A stretch of DNA of 64,000 nt from Massilia sp. Bi118 (GTDB lineage: Bacteria; Pseudomonadota; Gammaproteobacteria; Burkholderiales; Burkholderiaceae_D). A model generated the notes under the pieces. It was not told where the DNA came from. It made no database searches and saw nothing but the letters and a program-made list of their open reading frames with translations. The stretch covers positions 1-64,000 of the forward strand of contig NZ_CAKKMV010000004.1 of assembly GCF_918697865.1 (NCBI RefSeq). Reading direction: 5' to 3'. Shown piece after piece: positions 50,503 through 60,051 of this stretch. How positions within the stretch are numbered: position 1 is the stretch's first letter; each line of letters opens with the position of its first letter. The position numbers and the translations under genes were made by a program.

Positions 50503-52200
50503 TCAGGCCGGTTCCGCGTGCTCGACCAGCAGCTGCACCTTGGTCACGCCGTTGTATTCGTTGGCGTCCAGCCGGAAGGCCACGCGCGCACGCTCGCCCA
50601 GCGAGGCCGTATTGCCGAACCAGATCGCATCGTAGCGCCGGCCATTCCGCTCCAGCAGCAGCTTCAGGTGGCGCTCCTTCAGGATGCGCTGGCTCACCAC
50701 GCGGAATTCGTCGCAGAAGACCGGCGGCGCGAAGCCCTGTCCCCAGACCTGGCCGTCCAGCAGCTCGATGAACTGCACCGTATAGAAATCGTCCTCCAGC
50801 GGCCCGTCGGTCTCGACCACGCGTTCCAGCTGGGCCTCGCTCAGCCATGCGCGCCCAACCGCCTCGAAGGCCTCGCAAAAGGTGTCGAAGTGCTCGAGCC
50901 GGATCGACAGCCCGGCCGCCATTGCATGCCCGCCGAACTTGTCGATCAGTCCCGGCACGCGCTTGGACACCAGGTCCAGCGCATCGCGCAGGTGGAAGCC
51001 GGGAATCGAGCGCCCCGAGCCCTTGATCCAGCCGTCGCCGGCCGGCGCGAAAGTGATGGTCGGCCGGTAGAACTTCTCCTTCAGGCGCGAGGCGACGATG
51101 CCGATCACGCCCTGGTGCCAGCCGTCGTCGAACACGGCGATGGTGCTGGCGTCCGCCGGCTTGAAATCGTCGAGGTGGAGCAGGGCGGTGTCCTGCATCT
51201 CGGCCTCGATCTCGCGGCGCTTCAGGTTGATCTCGTTGAGCTGCTGGGCGATCTGCCAGGCGCGGTCCTCGTCGTCGGTCACCAGGCACTCGATCCCGAG
51301 CGACATGTCTTCCAGCCGGCCGGCGGCATTCAGGCGCGGTCCCAAAGCAAAGCCCAGGTCGAACGGCGATGCGCAGCGCGCTTCCCGGCCCGACACGCGG
51401 AACAGGGCGGCAATACCGGCATGCATGCGGCCCGCGCGCATGCGCTTCAGGCCCTGCGCTACCAGGATGCGGTTGTTGGTGTCGAGCTTGACCACGTCTG
51501 CCACGGTGCCCAGCGCCACCAGATCGAGCAGCGAATCCAGCTTCGGTTGGGAGGCAGCGTCGAACACCCCGCGCTTGCGCAGTTCCGCGCGCAGCGCCAG
51601 CAGCACGTAGAACACGACGCCGACCCCGGCCAGGTGCTTGCTGGGGAAGCCGCAGGCGGGCTGGTTCGGATTCACGATCACGCGCGCGTCGGGCAGGGCG
51701 TCGCCCGGCAGGTGGTGGTCGGTGACCACGACTTCGATGCCACGCGCACGCGCCGCTTCCACGCCATCGATGCTGGCGATGCCGTTGTCCACGGTGATGA
51801 TGATGTCGGGCGCGGTCGAGCGCGCGGTCAGCTCGACGATTTCCGGCGTCAGGCCGTAGCCGTACTCGAAGCGGTTGGGCACGATGTAGTCGACGTTCGC
51901 GCCCATGGAGCGCAGGCCGCGCAGCGCGGTGGCGCAGGCGGTGGCGCCGTCGCAATCGTAGTCGGCGACGATGGTCATCTTCTTCCGGCTTTGAATGGCA
52001 TCGGCCAGGTAGACGGCGGCGGCGTCGATCTGCAGCAGGGCCGCGGGCGGCAGCAGGGCTTGCAGCTCGCTGGCCAGCTCGCGCGGGTCGGACAGGCCGC
52101 GCGCGGCGTACACGCGGGCGAGTACGGGGTGGATCCCGCCCTGGGCCAGCAGCTCGGATTGGCGGCCGGGGCAGGGACGGGTTGAAATACGGGTCTTCAC
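50503..52200 (-). CDS. recJ: Single-stranded-DNA exonuclease RecJ
   Basis: A 565-residue DHH exonuclease acting 5' to 3' in recombination and mismatch repair. Motifs: VADYDCDGATA, IITVDNGIASIDG, VTDHHLPGD and NPNQPACGF in the DHH domain. The DHHA1 region has FDLGFALGPRLNAAGR and GVIGIVASRLKEKF. Its start overlaps the stop of the RpfE-like gene by four bases, so this is a three-gene operon. Confidence 0.95.
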   Translation of the reverse strand: MKTRISTRPCPGRQSELLAQGGIHPVLARVYAARGLSDPRELASELQALLPPAALLQIDAAAVYLADAIQSRKKMTIVADYDCDGATACATALRGLRSMGANVDYIVPNRFEYGYGLTPEIVELTARSTAPDIIITVDNGIASIDGVEAARARGIEVVVTDHHLPGDALPDARVIVNPNQPACGFPSKHLAGVGVVFYVLLALRAELRKRGVFDAASQPKLDSLLDLVALGTVADVVKLDTNNRILVAQGLKRMRAGRMHAGIAALFRVSGREARCASPFDLGFALGPRLNAAGRLEDMSLGIECLVTDDEDRAWQIAQQLNEINLKRREIEAEMQDTALLHLDDFKPADASTIAVFDDGWHQGVIGIVASRLKEKFYRPTITFAPAGDGWIKGSGRSIPGFHLRDALDLVSKRVPGLIDKFGGHAMAAGLSIRLEHFDTFCEAFEAVGRAWLSEAQLERVVETDGPLEDDFYTVQFIELLDGQVWGQGFAPPVFCDEFRVVSQRILKERHLKLLLERNGRRYDAIWFGNTASLGERARVAFRLDANEYNGVTKVQLLVEHAEPA

Positions 52201-53276
52201 TTCAGTGCTTCCAATGTCGGACGGCGCCAGAATTTGCGCTGGGCCATCGGTGTCGTGGTGGTATCGAGGTGGCCGTCGCGGTGGCTCAGCACCAGCCGCA
52301 GCGACTTGATACGGCCCTGCTTCAGGGCCGCGAGCAGGGGCGCGAACAGCGCCGCCTCGTAGTGGTGCATGACTTGCAGCCAGCCGTGCCAGTCGGCGGC
52401 GATGGCCGGCGCCGCGGCGCTGCCGCAGACCAGCATGCGGCCGCCTTCGACGGCATCCGCGCCGGAGCTCAGCTTGCCGGCAATGTCATCGAGATCGTTC
52501 AAACGCTGGTCGGCCAGCGCATCCAGCCAGCCCTGCGTGTTGTAGGTGGAAACCAAGGGCGGCGGCGCCAGCTTGCCGGCGGCGCGCGCCACCAGCTTCT
52601 GCGCGTGCTCGGCGGCGACGCTGGCCTCGCCCCAGGGCCAGATCGCATTCACCGGCGCCTGGCCGCGGCTTTCGCGCGCGGCGTTCACCGGATGCGTGTA
52701 CCAGCTGACCTGCACCTCGTTCTGCAGCTTGCGGAAAGCGCGCGCCTGGTTGCCGGTCGGGACCCAGTCGGTCAAATTCATGCCCACCGCCGCATCCGGG
52801 CTGGCGGTCTGGATGCCTTCCCACTCGTCGGCGCGCAGGAACCAGGTGTCGGGCGCGCCGTAGAGCAGGGCGTGGCCCGCTTCCTCGCAGGATTCGCGGG
52901 CGGTCTCGAACAGCGCGCGCGAGTCGGCTTCGCCAAGGCCGAGCTGGCGGGTATCGACCAGCATGAGGTGGCTGTGGGCGATCTGGATATGGCCCGGGTT
53001 GACGATGAACCACGTGCCGTCCAGCGGGTCGAGGCCATAGCCGCGCATGGCGCTGGCGGCGATGCCGGGCGCCGTCCCGTGCGCCAGCCCGAGTGCACGC
53101 GCTATCCACAGCTCGTGCGGCAGCACGCGTGCGCTCGCTTCGAGCGGAAGGAAAGTCCGCTTCGACGCGCGCGACAACAGCGCCGCCAGGGCCGGTGCTT
53201 CGAGGGCACGGACCAGGTCGGAGGCGAATTCGGGGGCAGGCAGGGCGAACGGCAGGACGAGCGAAATGTGGGCCAT
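52197..53276 (-). CDS. RpfE-like hypothetical protein
   Basis: A 359-residue cytoplasmic protein resembling RpfE-type regulatory proteins and distantly phosphoglycerate-mutase-like proteins: ISLVLPFALPAPEFASDL at the start, GYGLDPLDGTWFIVNPGH and QNEVQVSWYTHPVN in the body, and LRLVLSHRDGHL near the end. Function is not known. It sits upstream of recJ with a four-base overlap. In Xanthomonas, rpfE also lies near recJ (recalled, not checked). Confidence 0.6.
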   Translation of the reverse strand: MAHISLVLPFALPAPEFASDLVRALEAPALAALLSRASKRTFLPLEASARVLPHELWIARALGLAHGTAPGIAASAMRGYGLDPLDGTWFIVNPGHIQIAHSHLMLVDTRQLGLGEADSRALFETARESCEEAGHALLYGAPDTWFLRADEWEGIQTASPDAAVGMNLTDWVPTGNQARAFRKLQNEVQVSWYTHPVNAARESRGQAPVNAIWPWGEASVAAEHAQKLVARAAGKLAPPPLVSTYNTQGWLDALADQRLNDLDDIAGKLSSGADAVEGGRMLVCGSAAAPAIAADWHGWLQVMHHYEAALFAPLLAALKQGRIKSLRLVLSHRDGHLDTTTTPMAQRKFWRRPTLEALK

Positions 53277-53296
53277 GCGGTATTGTAGGATAAATG

Positions 53297-53326
53297 CTGA
53301 TTTCGCAGAAGCAGCCGCGAAATCAG
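53297..53326. promoter_or_regulatory. 10-bp hairpin upstream of the RpfE-like gene
   Basis: CTGATTTCGC and GCGAAATCAG form a perfect stem with a 10-base loop. It lies about 20 bases before the RpfE-like ATG on the minus strand and just after the lower-GC membrane gene. It could terminate that gene weakly or act as an operator. No T-run. Confidence 0.45.
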
Positions 53327-53344
53327 TAGCTTAGCAGTTGGACA

Positions 53345-54061
53345 TCATTCGCCTCGATTGCCGCTATCAAGGCCTTGACTGCGCCCGGTTGCTCGGTCGA
53401 GATCCGGAAGAAGTGCGCTAACGCGTTGAATGGTTTGTTTGCAAAGCTGCTGCATGTTGGTAGCAGACGCCCGAAGCTGATCAAGCTGGAATTCGTAAAG
53501 ATCAGCCTGGCGTCCTGGATCGAGTTCTCGCAGTTCAAAAAGCAGCCGGTTATTTTGAAGCCCCGCATGGATTTGGCCGATCGCTGTTTCATAGGTCCAG
53601 ATGATGTCCTGCCGAAGCTGATCGTCTTCAATCATTGTCAGGCGACCGAGCACCGCGCGATATATGGAGAAGCGTTCGTTTGGGACGACGGTAGGAACAG
53701 CAATATTGAAGATTTCGCCTGGCTGAAGACGCAGCAGAGCGGCAACATTGGAGCTGGTCGCAATTATTTTTTGAAGGATCCTCAGTTCATCGCGGACTGC
53801 GAGGCAGATCCGGCGTGTCTCTTCCTGCGCTCGCTCACTCTCCCCTTTTTGCTGCTGCTTGATTTGATAGTTCGTGAGCCCAAGGGTGATGAGAATGGCC
53901 GAGATCGAGCCAACCGCTTGTACCCAACCAGCCCATTCGCTCGAATTAAGGTGTACCTTGTTTCCCCAAGTGACCAACACAATAATCATTATTCCTGTTG
54001 ACGCACTGGCGACGATGAGTGGGTCGAGCGCCACTCGGATGAATCCTTTTGGATTTTTCAT
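53345..54061 (-). CDS. Lower-GC membrane protein of unknown function
   Basis: A 238-residue protein with two N-terminal membrane segments (residues 12-31 and 44-62). A long helical cytoplasmic part follows (IKQQQKGESERAQEETRRIC, LGRLTMIEDDQLRQDIIWTY). The base composition is clearly lower in GC than the neighbours, suggesting a recent arrival. It interrupts the region between the recJ operon and lolC. Phage defence or stress sensing is possible but unsupported. Confidence 0.65.
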   Translation of the reverse strand: MKNPKGFIRVALDPLIVASASTGIMIIVLVTWGNKVHLNSSEWAGWVQAVGSISAILITLGLTNYQIKQQQKGESERAQEETRRICLAVRDELRILQKIIATSSNVAALLRLQPGEIFNIAVPTVVPNERFSIYRAVLGRLTMIEDDQLRQDIIWTYETAIGQIHAGLQNNRLLFELRELDPGRQADLYEFQLDQLRASATNMQQLCKQTIQRVSALLPDLDRATGRSQGLDSGNRGE

Positions 54062-54189
54062 GAGGAAATATTAACATGAGCAGTCCAGCCGCTCGGGCCG
54101 GCAACGTTAGTTTCAATCGTGACAACCCCTCACATGGATGAGCTTTGTATGGCACACTGCGGGGCGAAGCAGCATTTACCCAGGAGCCC

Positions 54190-55455
54190 ATGAGCATCAT
54201 CCACAAATTGCCCTACGAATGGCTGGTCGGCCTGCGCTACACGCGCGCCGGCAAGCGCAGCAGCCGCAACAGTTTTATCTCCTTCATCTCCCTGATTTCG
54301 GTGTCCGGTATCGCTCTCGGGGTGGCGGCGCTGATCGTCGTGCTGTCGGTCATGAATGGCTTCCAGAAGGAAGTGACGGACCGGATGCTGTCCGTGCTGG
54401 CCCATATCGAGGTGTTCGACGCCCGTGGCGGCATGCCCAACTGGCAGGACGCCGAGAAGGAAGCCTTCCGCAACCCGGCCGTGCGCGGCGCCGCGCCTTT
54501 CGTGGAAACCCAGGGCCTGCTGGTGCGCGACGACGTCATGAAGCCCGCGGTCATCCGCGGCATCCTGCCGGAACAAGAACATAAAGTGTCGGACGTCGGC
54601 CGCCAGGTCCGCCAGGGCAGCCTGCAGAACCTGCGTCCCGGCGAGTTCGATATCGTGCTGGGCTACGTGCTGGCGCGCTCGCTGGGCGTGGGCGTCGGCG
54701 ACAAGGTCAACATGATGCTGGCCCAGGGCCAGGTCACGCCGGCCGGCTGGGTGCCGCGCACGCGCAGCTTCACGGTGGTCGGCATCTTCGAGGCCGGGCA
54801 TTACGAATTCGATTCGGCGATGGCCTTCGTGCACCTGCAGGATGCCGAACGCATGGAGCGCCTCGAGGCGCCCAACGGCCTGCGCCTGCGCATCGCCGAC
54901 ATGCACCAGGCGCCGCTGGTGGCGGCGGAACTGAAGAAGTCGATGTCCGGCGACCTGGTCATGCGCGACTGGTCCAAGCTGAACGCCAACTGGTTCGCCG
55001 CCGTGCAGACCGAGAAGCGGATGATGTTCATCATCCTCACGCTGATCATCGCGGTGGCCGCGTTCAACCTGGTGTCGACCCTGGTGATGACGGTGACCGA
55101 CAAGCAGCCCGACATCGCGATCCTGCGCACGCTGGGTTCTTCGCCGGCCTCGATCATGAAGATCTTCATGATCCAGGGCGCGCTGGTCGGCATCCTCGGT
55201 ACGATTGCCGGCGTGTGCCTGGGCGTGCTGGTGGCCCTGAACATCGACGTGATCGTGCCCTTCATCGAGCATCTGCTCGGGGTGCAGTTCCTGTCGAAGG
55301 ATATTTATCTGATCAGCGAAATCCCCTCGGACATGCGCTGGCCGGACGTTTTCAAGATCGGCGGCGTGTCCGTGCTGCTGGCGTTTGCGGCGACGCTCTA
55401 CCCGAGCTGGTCGGCGTCGCGCGTGAAGCCGGCGGAGGCGCTGCGCTATGAATAA
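54190..55455 (+). CDS. lolC: Lipoprotein-releasing ABC transporter permease LolC/E
   Basis: A 421-residue inner-membrane permease with an N-terminal helix ([28 protein letters not shown], read in parts), a large periplasmic domain and three C-terminal helices ([25 protein letters not shown] region). It extracts lipoproteins for LolA with LolD. The ATG at 54190 has AGGAG upstream. Overlaps lolD by eight bases. Confidence 0.94.
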   Translation: MSIIHKLPYEWLVGLRYTRAGKRSSRNSFISFISLISVSGIALGVAALIVVLSVMNGFQKEVTDRMLSVLAHIEVFDARGGMPNWQDAEKEAFRNPAVRGAAPFVETQGLLVRDDVMKPAVIRGILPEQEHKVSDVGRQVRQGSLQNLRPGEFDIVLGYVLARSLGVGVGDKVNMMLAQGQVTPAGWVPRTRSFTVVGIFEAGHYEFDSAMAFVHLQDAERMERLEAPNGLRLRIADMHQAPLVAAELKKSMSGDLVMRDWSKLNANWFAAVQTEKRMMFIILTLIIAVAAFNLVSTLVMTVTDKQPDIAILRTLGSSPASIMKIFMIQGALVGILGTIAGVCLGVLVALNIDVIVPFIEHLLGVQFLSKDIYLISEIPSDMRWPDVFKIGGVSVLLAFAATLYPSWSASRVKPAEALRYE

Positions 55456-56170
55456 TACGATGACTACTGAAACTATCGAGACCATGACCGGCATGCCGGT
55501 GCTTTCCTGCCGCGGCGTCGGCAAGACCTTCCGCGAAGGCGACTACGCGGTGCAGGTGCTGGACAATATCGATTTCTCCATCGCCCGCGGCGAACGCGTG
55601 GCCATTGTCGGCGCTTCCGGCTCCGGCAAGTCGACCCTGCTGCACATCCTCGGCGGCCTCGATACGCCGAGCGGCGGCGCGGTGGTGCTGCAGGGCGAGG
55701 ATTTCGCGGCCCTGTCGGAGACGAAGCGCGGCGACCTGCGCAACGCCTCGCTGGGCTTCGTCTACCAGTTCCACCACCTGCTGCCGGAATTCTCGGCGCT
55801 GGACAACGTCGCCATGCCGCTGCTGATCCGCCGCATGAAGCGCGAGGAAGCGGTGGCCAAGGCGCAGGCGATGCTGGCGCGGGTCGGCCTGGCCAAGCGC
55901 GCCGTGCACCGTCCCGGCGAACTGTCGGGCGGCGAACGCCAGCGCGTGGCCCTGGCGCGCGCGCTGGTGACGGAACCGGCCTGCGTGCTGGCCGACGAGC
56001 CGACCGGAAACCTCGACCACAGCACCGCCGAGACCATCTTCGACCTGATGCTGGAGCTCTCGCGCACCCTCGGCACCGCCTTCGTGATCGTCACCCACGA
56101 TCCCGAGCTGGCGCGCCGCTGCGACCGCGTGCTGCGCCTGACCGAGCACGGACTGCGCCCGGAAAGCTGA
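55448..56170 (+). CDS. lolD: Lipoprotein-releasing ABC ATPase LolD
   Basis: A 240-residue ATPase: Walker [16 protein letters not shown]-loop [18 protein letters not shown], signature [15 protein letters not shown] and Walker [12 protein letters not shown]. It powers LolC/E. The exact start among the first few ATGs (residues 1, 5 or 16) is uncertain. Confidence 0.95.
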   Translation: MNNTMTTETIETMTGMPVLSCRGVGKTFREGDYAVQVLDNIDFSIARGERVAIVGASGSGKSTLLHILGGLDTPSGGAVVLQGEDFAALSETKRGDLRNASLGFVYQFHHLLPEFSALDNVAMPLLIRRMKREEAVAKAQAMLARVGLAKRAVHRPGELSGGERQRVALARALVTEPACVLADEPTGNLDHSTAETIFDLMLELSRTLGTAFVIVTHDPELARRCDRVLRLTEHGLRPES

Positions 56171-56174
56171 GACG

Positions 56175-56978
56175 ATGTGGATCGACACCCACTGCCACCT
56201 CGACGCCCACGAGTTCGGCGCCGAGTCGCTCGACGTCGCCGCGCGCGCGGGGCAGGCCGGGGTGGACATGATCGTGATCCCGGCCGTGGCGCGCGTGAAC
56301 TTCGACGTGGTGCGCGACCTGGCCCATGCGGCGCCGAACGCTTCCTATGCACTGGGCATCCATCCGATCTACGTGCCGCAGGCGGCAGACGAGGACCTGG
56401 CGTTGCTGCGCCGGCAGGTGGAAGCGGCGATGATCGACCCCCGCTTCGTCGCCATCGGCGAAATCGGGCTGGACTTCTTCATTCCCATGCTGTGCGAACC
56501 GGCGATGCGCGAGAAGCAGGAGCACTTCCTGCGCGAGCAGCTGCGCATCGCGCGCGACTTCGGACTGCCGGTGCTGACCCACGTGCGGCGCTCGCAGGAC
56601 CAGGTTTTAAAACATATCCGGCAGCTCCGGCCGGCGGGCGGCATCGCCCACGCCTTCAACGGCAGCTTCCAGCAGGCGCGGAATTTCATCGACCTCGGTT
56701 TCCATCTCGGCTTCGGCGGCGCGATGACGTTTACGCGCGCGCTGCAGATCCGGCGCCTGGCCGCCGAGCTGCCGCTGCAGGCCATCGTGCTGGAGACCGA
56801 TGCGCCGGACATCGCCCCCAGCTGGGTCCACCCCGGCCGCAACAGCCCGGAACAGCTGCCGGCGATCGGCCATATGCTGGCTGAATTACGCGGCCTGTCC
56901 GGCGACGAAATCCGCGCCGCCACCAGGCAGAGTGCATTGGCTGCGATTCCGCGCCTGAAAAACCTGCTCGCATCCTGA
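56175..56978 (+). CDS. TatD-family metal-dependent DNase
   Basis: A 267-residue TIM-barrel hydrolase with metal ligands in IDTHCHLDAHEF, GEIGLDFF, VLTHVRRSQD, AHAFNGSF and LETDAPDIAP. TatD-type enzymes are DNA exonucleases or deacetylase relatives. It starts four bases after lolD, so it is in the lolCD operon. The 250 bases after it contain no gene. Confidence 0.92.
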   Translation: MWIDTHCHLDAHEFGAESLDVAARAGQAGVDMIVIPAVARVNFDVVRDLAHAAPNASYALGIHPIYVPQAADEDLALLRRQVEAAMIDPRFVAIGEIGLDFFIPMLCEPAMREKQEHFLREQLRIARDFGLPVLTHVRRSQDQVLKHIRQLRPAGGIAHAFNGSFQQARNFIDLGFHLGFGGAMTFTRALQIRRLAAELPLQAIVLETDAPDIAPSWVHPGRNSPEQLPAIGHMLAELRGLSGDEIRAATRQSALAAIPRLKNLLAS

Positions 56979-57232
56979 TCCACGCCTAATCCCGCTGCAT
57001 TCGGGCATTCGCCGCGCAGGGTGGCGCCGCGCGCGCCCGTCGGGTGCGCGGCATGCACCCTGCCGCGAGCGGGTGGGCGGTCCGCGCCGGATTCTGGCGG
57101 TCACGACAATTCCGCCCGGGTGAAAGTTCCGCCTTGACCGGCCCCAAACCGTATGACGCACGGCAACGGACCGCCTTGGCAGGCGTGGAAAAATACCTTC
57201 TCCGCCGCACTGCGGCACCCGAACACGGAGAG

Positions 57233-60019
57233 ATGGTGGAGAGCGCGAGCGAGTTCCTGCGGGTCCTGCAGCATGAGAAGTCCCTCAGCACGGCCAACCG
57301 CCCCCTGCGCCTGCGCCTCGCGCAAGCAGGGCAGCTTGCCGAGGACATCCTGCTGCCCCAGCGGGTGGTGGGCAGCGAGGCGGTCTGCGGCGGCATCGAA
57401 TACCGCGTCGCCTGCCTGGCCAGCAGCCCGCACCTGCCGCTCAAGGAATTGATCGCGCTGCCGGCCGAGATCCAGTTCGTCACCGACCGCGGCCAGCTGC
57501 GCAGCGTGTGTGGCCTGGTCACCGAGGCGCGCGCCGGCGATTCGGACGGCGCCCTCGCATCTTATGAACTGGTGGTGCGCGACGTCTTCGCGGTGATGGA
57601 AAAGCGCAGCAACAGCCGCGTGTTCCGCTACCAGAACGAGCTCGAGATCGTGCAGCTGCTGTGCGACGAATGGCGGCACTCGAACACGGTGCTGGCGAAC
57701 GCCTTCGAACTCGAACTCGACGCGCTGCTCGACCTGGGCCAGTACCCGCCGCGCGAACAGACCATGCAGTACAACGAGTCGGACGCCGCCTTCGTGCGCC
57801 GCCTGCTGAAGCGGCGCGGTATCGGCTGGGTGTTCCGCCCGGGCCGCAGCCGCGGCACCGCGGTCGACCCGGCCCACGACCGCACCCCGGCGCACACCCT
57901 GGTGCTGTTTGCCGACGCCGGCAACCTGCCGAAGAACAGTGCCGGCAGCGTGCGCTACCATCGCGACGGCGTCGCCGAGGGCCGCGACACCGTCACGTCC
58001 TGGACTGCCGCGCGCCGCCTGCAGCCCGGCCTCACCACCCGCCACAGCTGGGATTACAAGAATCCGGGCGGCCCGCAGTTCATGACCGCCAGCGCGCGCG
58101 GCATGGCCGACCAGGGCCCGAGCGGCAACCAGCTCGCCGCCACCCTCGACGACTACCTGATCGAAATGCCGCACGCCGGCGATGACGTCGAAGACCACTG
58201 GCGCCTCGGCCACGTGCGCATGAGCCGCCACGAATTCGAATCGAAGTGCTTCCACGGCGAGGGCAGCGTGCGCGACTTCTGCGCCGGCCAGTACTTTTCG
58301 CTGGCGGACCACCCCGAGATCGACACCCACCCGGCGGAGCAGCGCGAGTTCGTCATCACCGAGCTGCGCGTGGTGGCCGACAACAACCTCCCGCGCGAGC
58401 TCGCCGCTTCCGCCTCGAGTCTGCTGGGCGTGGGGGCGCCGAGCGCCGATCCGGCGGGGCGCGTGCGCATCGCCTTCACCGCGGTCCGGCGCGGCATTGC
58501 CATTGTGCCGGCCTACGATCCCCGCAGCGACCTCCCGCATCCGGAGCTGCAAAGCGCTGTCGTGGTGGGCCCGGCCAACGAGGACGTGCACTGCGACGCA
58601 CTGGGGCGCGTGAAGATCCGCTTTCCGGGCATGCGCGCGGCCGATCACGCGCATGCGCGCGGCGCCGGCGCCTCCGGCGGCCCGGCCGATTCGGCCTGGG
58701 TGCGCGTCGCCTCCAACTGGGCCGGCAACGGCAGCGGCAGCCAGCACCAATCGGGCGCGCTCGGCTTGCCGCGCGTCGGCACCGAAGTGCTGGTGGCCTT
58801 CCTGGGCGGCGACCCGGACCGCCCCATCGTCCTCGCCCAGCTGTATAACCAGCGCTCGGCGCCGCCGGCCTTCAATGGCGAAGGCAGCCTGCCCGGCAAC
58901 CGCTACCTGTCCGGCACCCGCACCCGCGAAATCGCCGGCGCGCGCGGCAACCAGCTGCGCTTCGACGACACCCGCGGCCAGATCAGCGCCCAGCTGGGCA
59001 GCGACCACGGCGCCTCGGAGCTGAACCTCGGCTGGATGACCGAGCCGCGCGACCACGGCAAGGGCGCGCCGCGCGGCGAGGGCGCCGAACTGCGCAGCGA
59101 CCTGTCGGTGGCCGTACGCGGCGCCCAGGGTGTGCTGATCAGCGCAGAAGGCGACCAGGGCGGCGCCGGCGGCCAGCTCGCGCGCGCCGGCCTGGTCGGC
59201 CTGGCCGAAGTCATGCAGGGCATCCTCGACGAAGTCGGCAAGCTGGCGGCGGTCCACAACGAGGACGAACCTTCGCAGCAGCGCCTGGCCGCGCTGGTCG
59301 ACAAACTCAAGCGCTGGCACGAAGGCAGCAACGTGGCCGAAGACGGATCGGGCGGCGGCGCGGCCGTCGTCGCCGCCAGCGCGCCCGCCGGCGCCATCTT
59401 CGCCAGCAGCGACAACCTGGCGCTGGGCGCGCAGAACAAGGTCGACGTGGTCAGCGCCGGCGACGCCGAAGTCTCCACCGGCCGCAACATCTTCCTGCGC
59501 GCCGCGCGCGGCCTGAGCATGTTCGCGCACGAACTGGGCATGAAGATCGGCGCAGGGAAGGGCGACATCGTGGTCCAGACCCACCTCGGCAACATCCAGA
59601 TCAAGTCCTCGGGCCGCATCAGCCTGATCGCGGCCGAGCGCATCGAGCTGGAAGCGCCGGCGGTCAAGATCATCGCTCCCGGCGCCACCACCGACTGGGC
59701 CGACGGCAAGATCACCCACCAGAGCAGCAGCCAGCAGATCCACAAAGGGTCCGATTTCATGTACTTCGGCCCCGGCGGCGCCAGCCCCAGGGACGTGCGC
59801 CTGCCGACTTCGCACCTGCACACCGACGAATACGTGGTGCTGCGCCACCTGCAGACTGGCGCGCCGATCCCGAACCAGCGCTACAAGGCGACCTTCGAGG
59901 ACGGCCGCACCGTCACCGGCCGCACCGACGACCAGGGCCGGACCTCGCTGCTGATCGGAGAAATGATCGGCGGCGTCGACATGGCTTATTTACCCGAACA
60001 GGACGATCCGGCCGCCTGA
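57233..60019 (+). CDS. vgrG: Type VI secretion spike VgrG with C-terminal extension
   Basis: A 928-residue VgrG: gp27-like N-terminal domain, a gp5-like OB domain (HCDALGRVKIRFPGMR; GTEVLVAFLGGDPDRPI; GQLYN-type ALAQLYNQR), a DUF2345 beta-helix region (SDNLALGAQNKVDVVSAGD; GKGDIVVQTHLGNIQIKSSG) and a final 80-residue domain (GAPIPNQRYKATFEDG; GRTDDQGRTSLLIG) like transthyretin-type effector-docking domains. The ATG at 57233 fits the usual VgrG start (SLSTANRPLRLRL). It carries the lipase encoded next. Confidence 0.92.
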   Translation: MVESASEFLRVLQHEKSLSTANRPLRLRLAQAGQLAEDILLPQRVVGSEAVCGGIEYRVACLASSPHLPLKELIALPAEIQFVTDRGQLRSVCGLVTEARAGDSDGALASYELVVRDVFAVMEKRSNSRVFRYQNELEIVQLLCDEWRHSNTVLANAFELELDALLDLGQYPPREQTMQYNESDAAFVRRLLKRRGIGWVFRPGRSRGTAVDPAHDRTPAHTLVLFADAGNLPKNSAGSVRYHRDGVAEGRDTVTSWTAARRLQPGLTTRHSWDYKNPGGPQFMTASARGMADQGPSGNQLAATLDDYLIEMPHAGDDVEDHWRLGHVRMSRHEFESKCFHGEGSVRDFCAGQYFSLADHPEIDTHPAEQREFVITELRVVADNNLPRELAASASSLLGVGAPSADPAGRVRIAFTAVRRGIAIVPAYDPRSDLPHPELQSAVVVGPANEDVHCDALGRVKIRFPGMRAADHAHARGAGASGGPADSAWVRVASNWAGNGSGSQHQSGALGLPRVGTEVLVAFLGGDPDRPIVLAQLYNQRSAPPAFNGEGSLPGNRYLSGTRTREIAGARGNQLRFDDTRGQISAQLGSDHGASELNLGWMTEPRDHGKGAPRGEGAELRSDLSVAVRGAQGVLISAEGDQGGAGGQLARAGLVGLAEVMQGILDEVGKLAAVHNEDEPSQQRLAALVDKLKRWHEGSNVAEDGSGGGAAVVAASAPAGAIFASSDNLALGAQNKVDVVSAGDAEVSTGRNIFLRAARGLSMFAHELGMKIGAGKGDIVVQTHLGNIQIKSSGRISLIAAERIELEAPAVKIIAPGATTDWADGKITHQSSSQQIHKGSDFMYFGPGGASPRDVRLPTSHLHTDEYVVLRHLQTGAPIPNQRYKATFEDGRTVTGRTDDQGRTSLLIGEMIGGVDMAYLPEQDDPAA

Positions 60020-60051
60020 GCCGGACATACAACGAACACGGAGCGCCGCAA

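Noticed and set aside
57044-57232. Longer N-terminus for VgrG
   Set aside because: The 63 extra residues are Arg-rich and unlike any VgrG. The ATG at 57233 has a GGAG site and gives the usual start.
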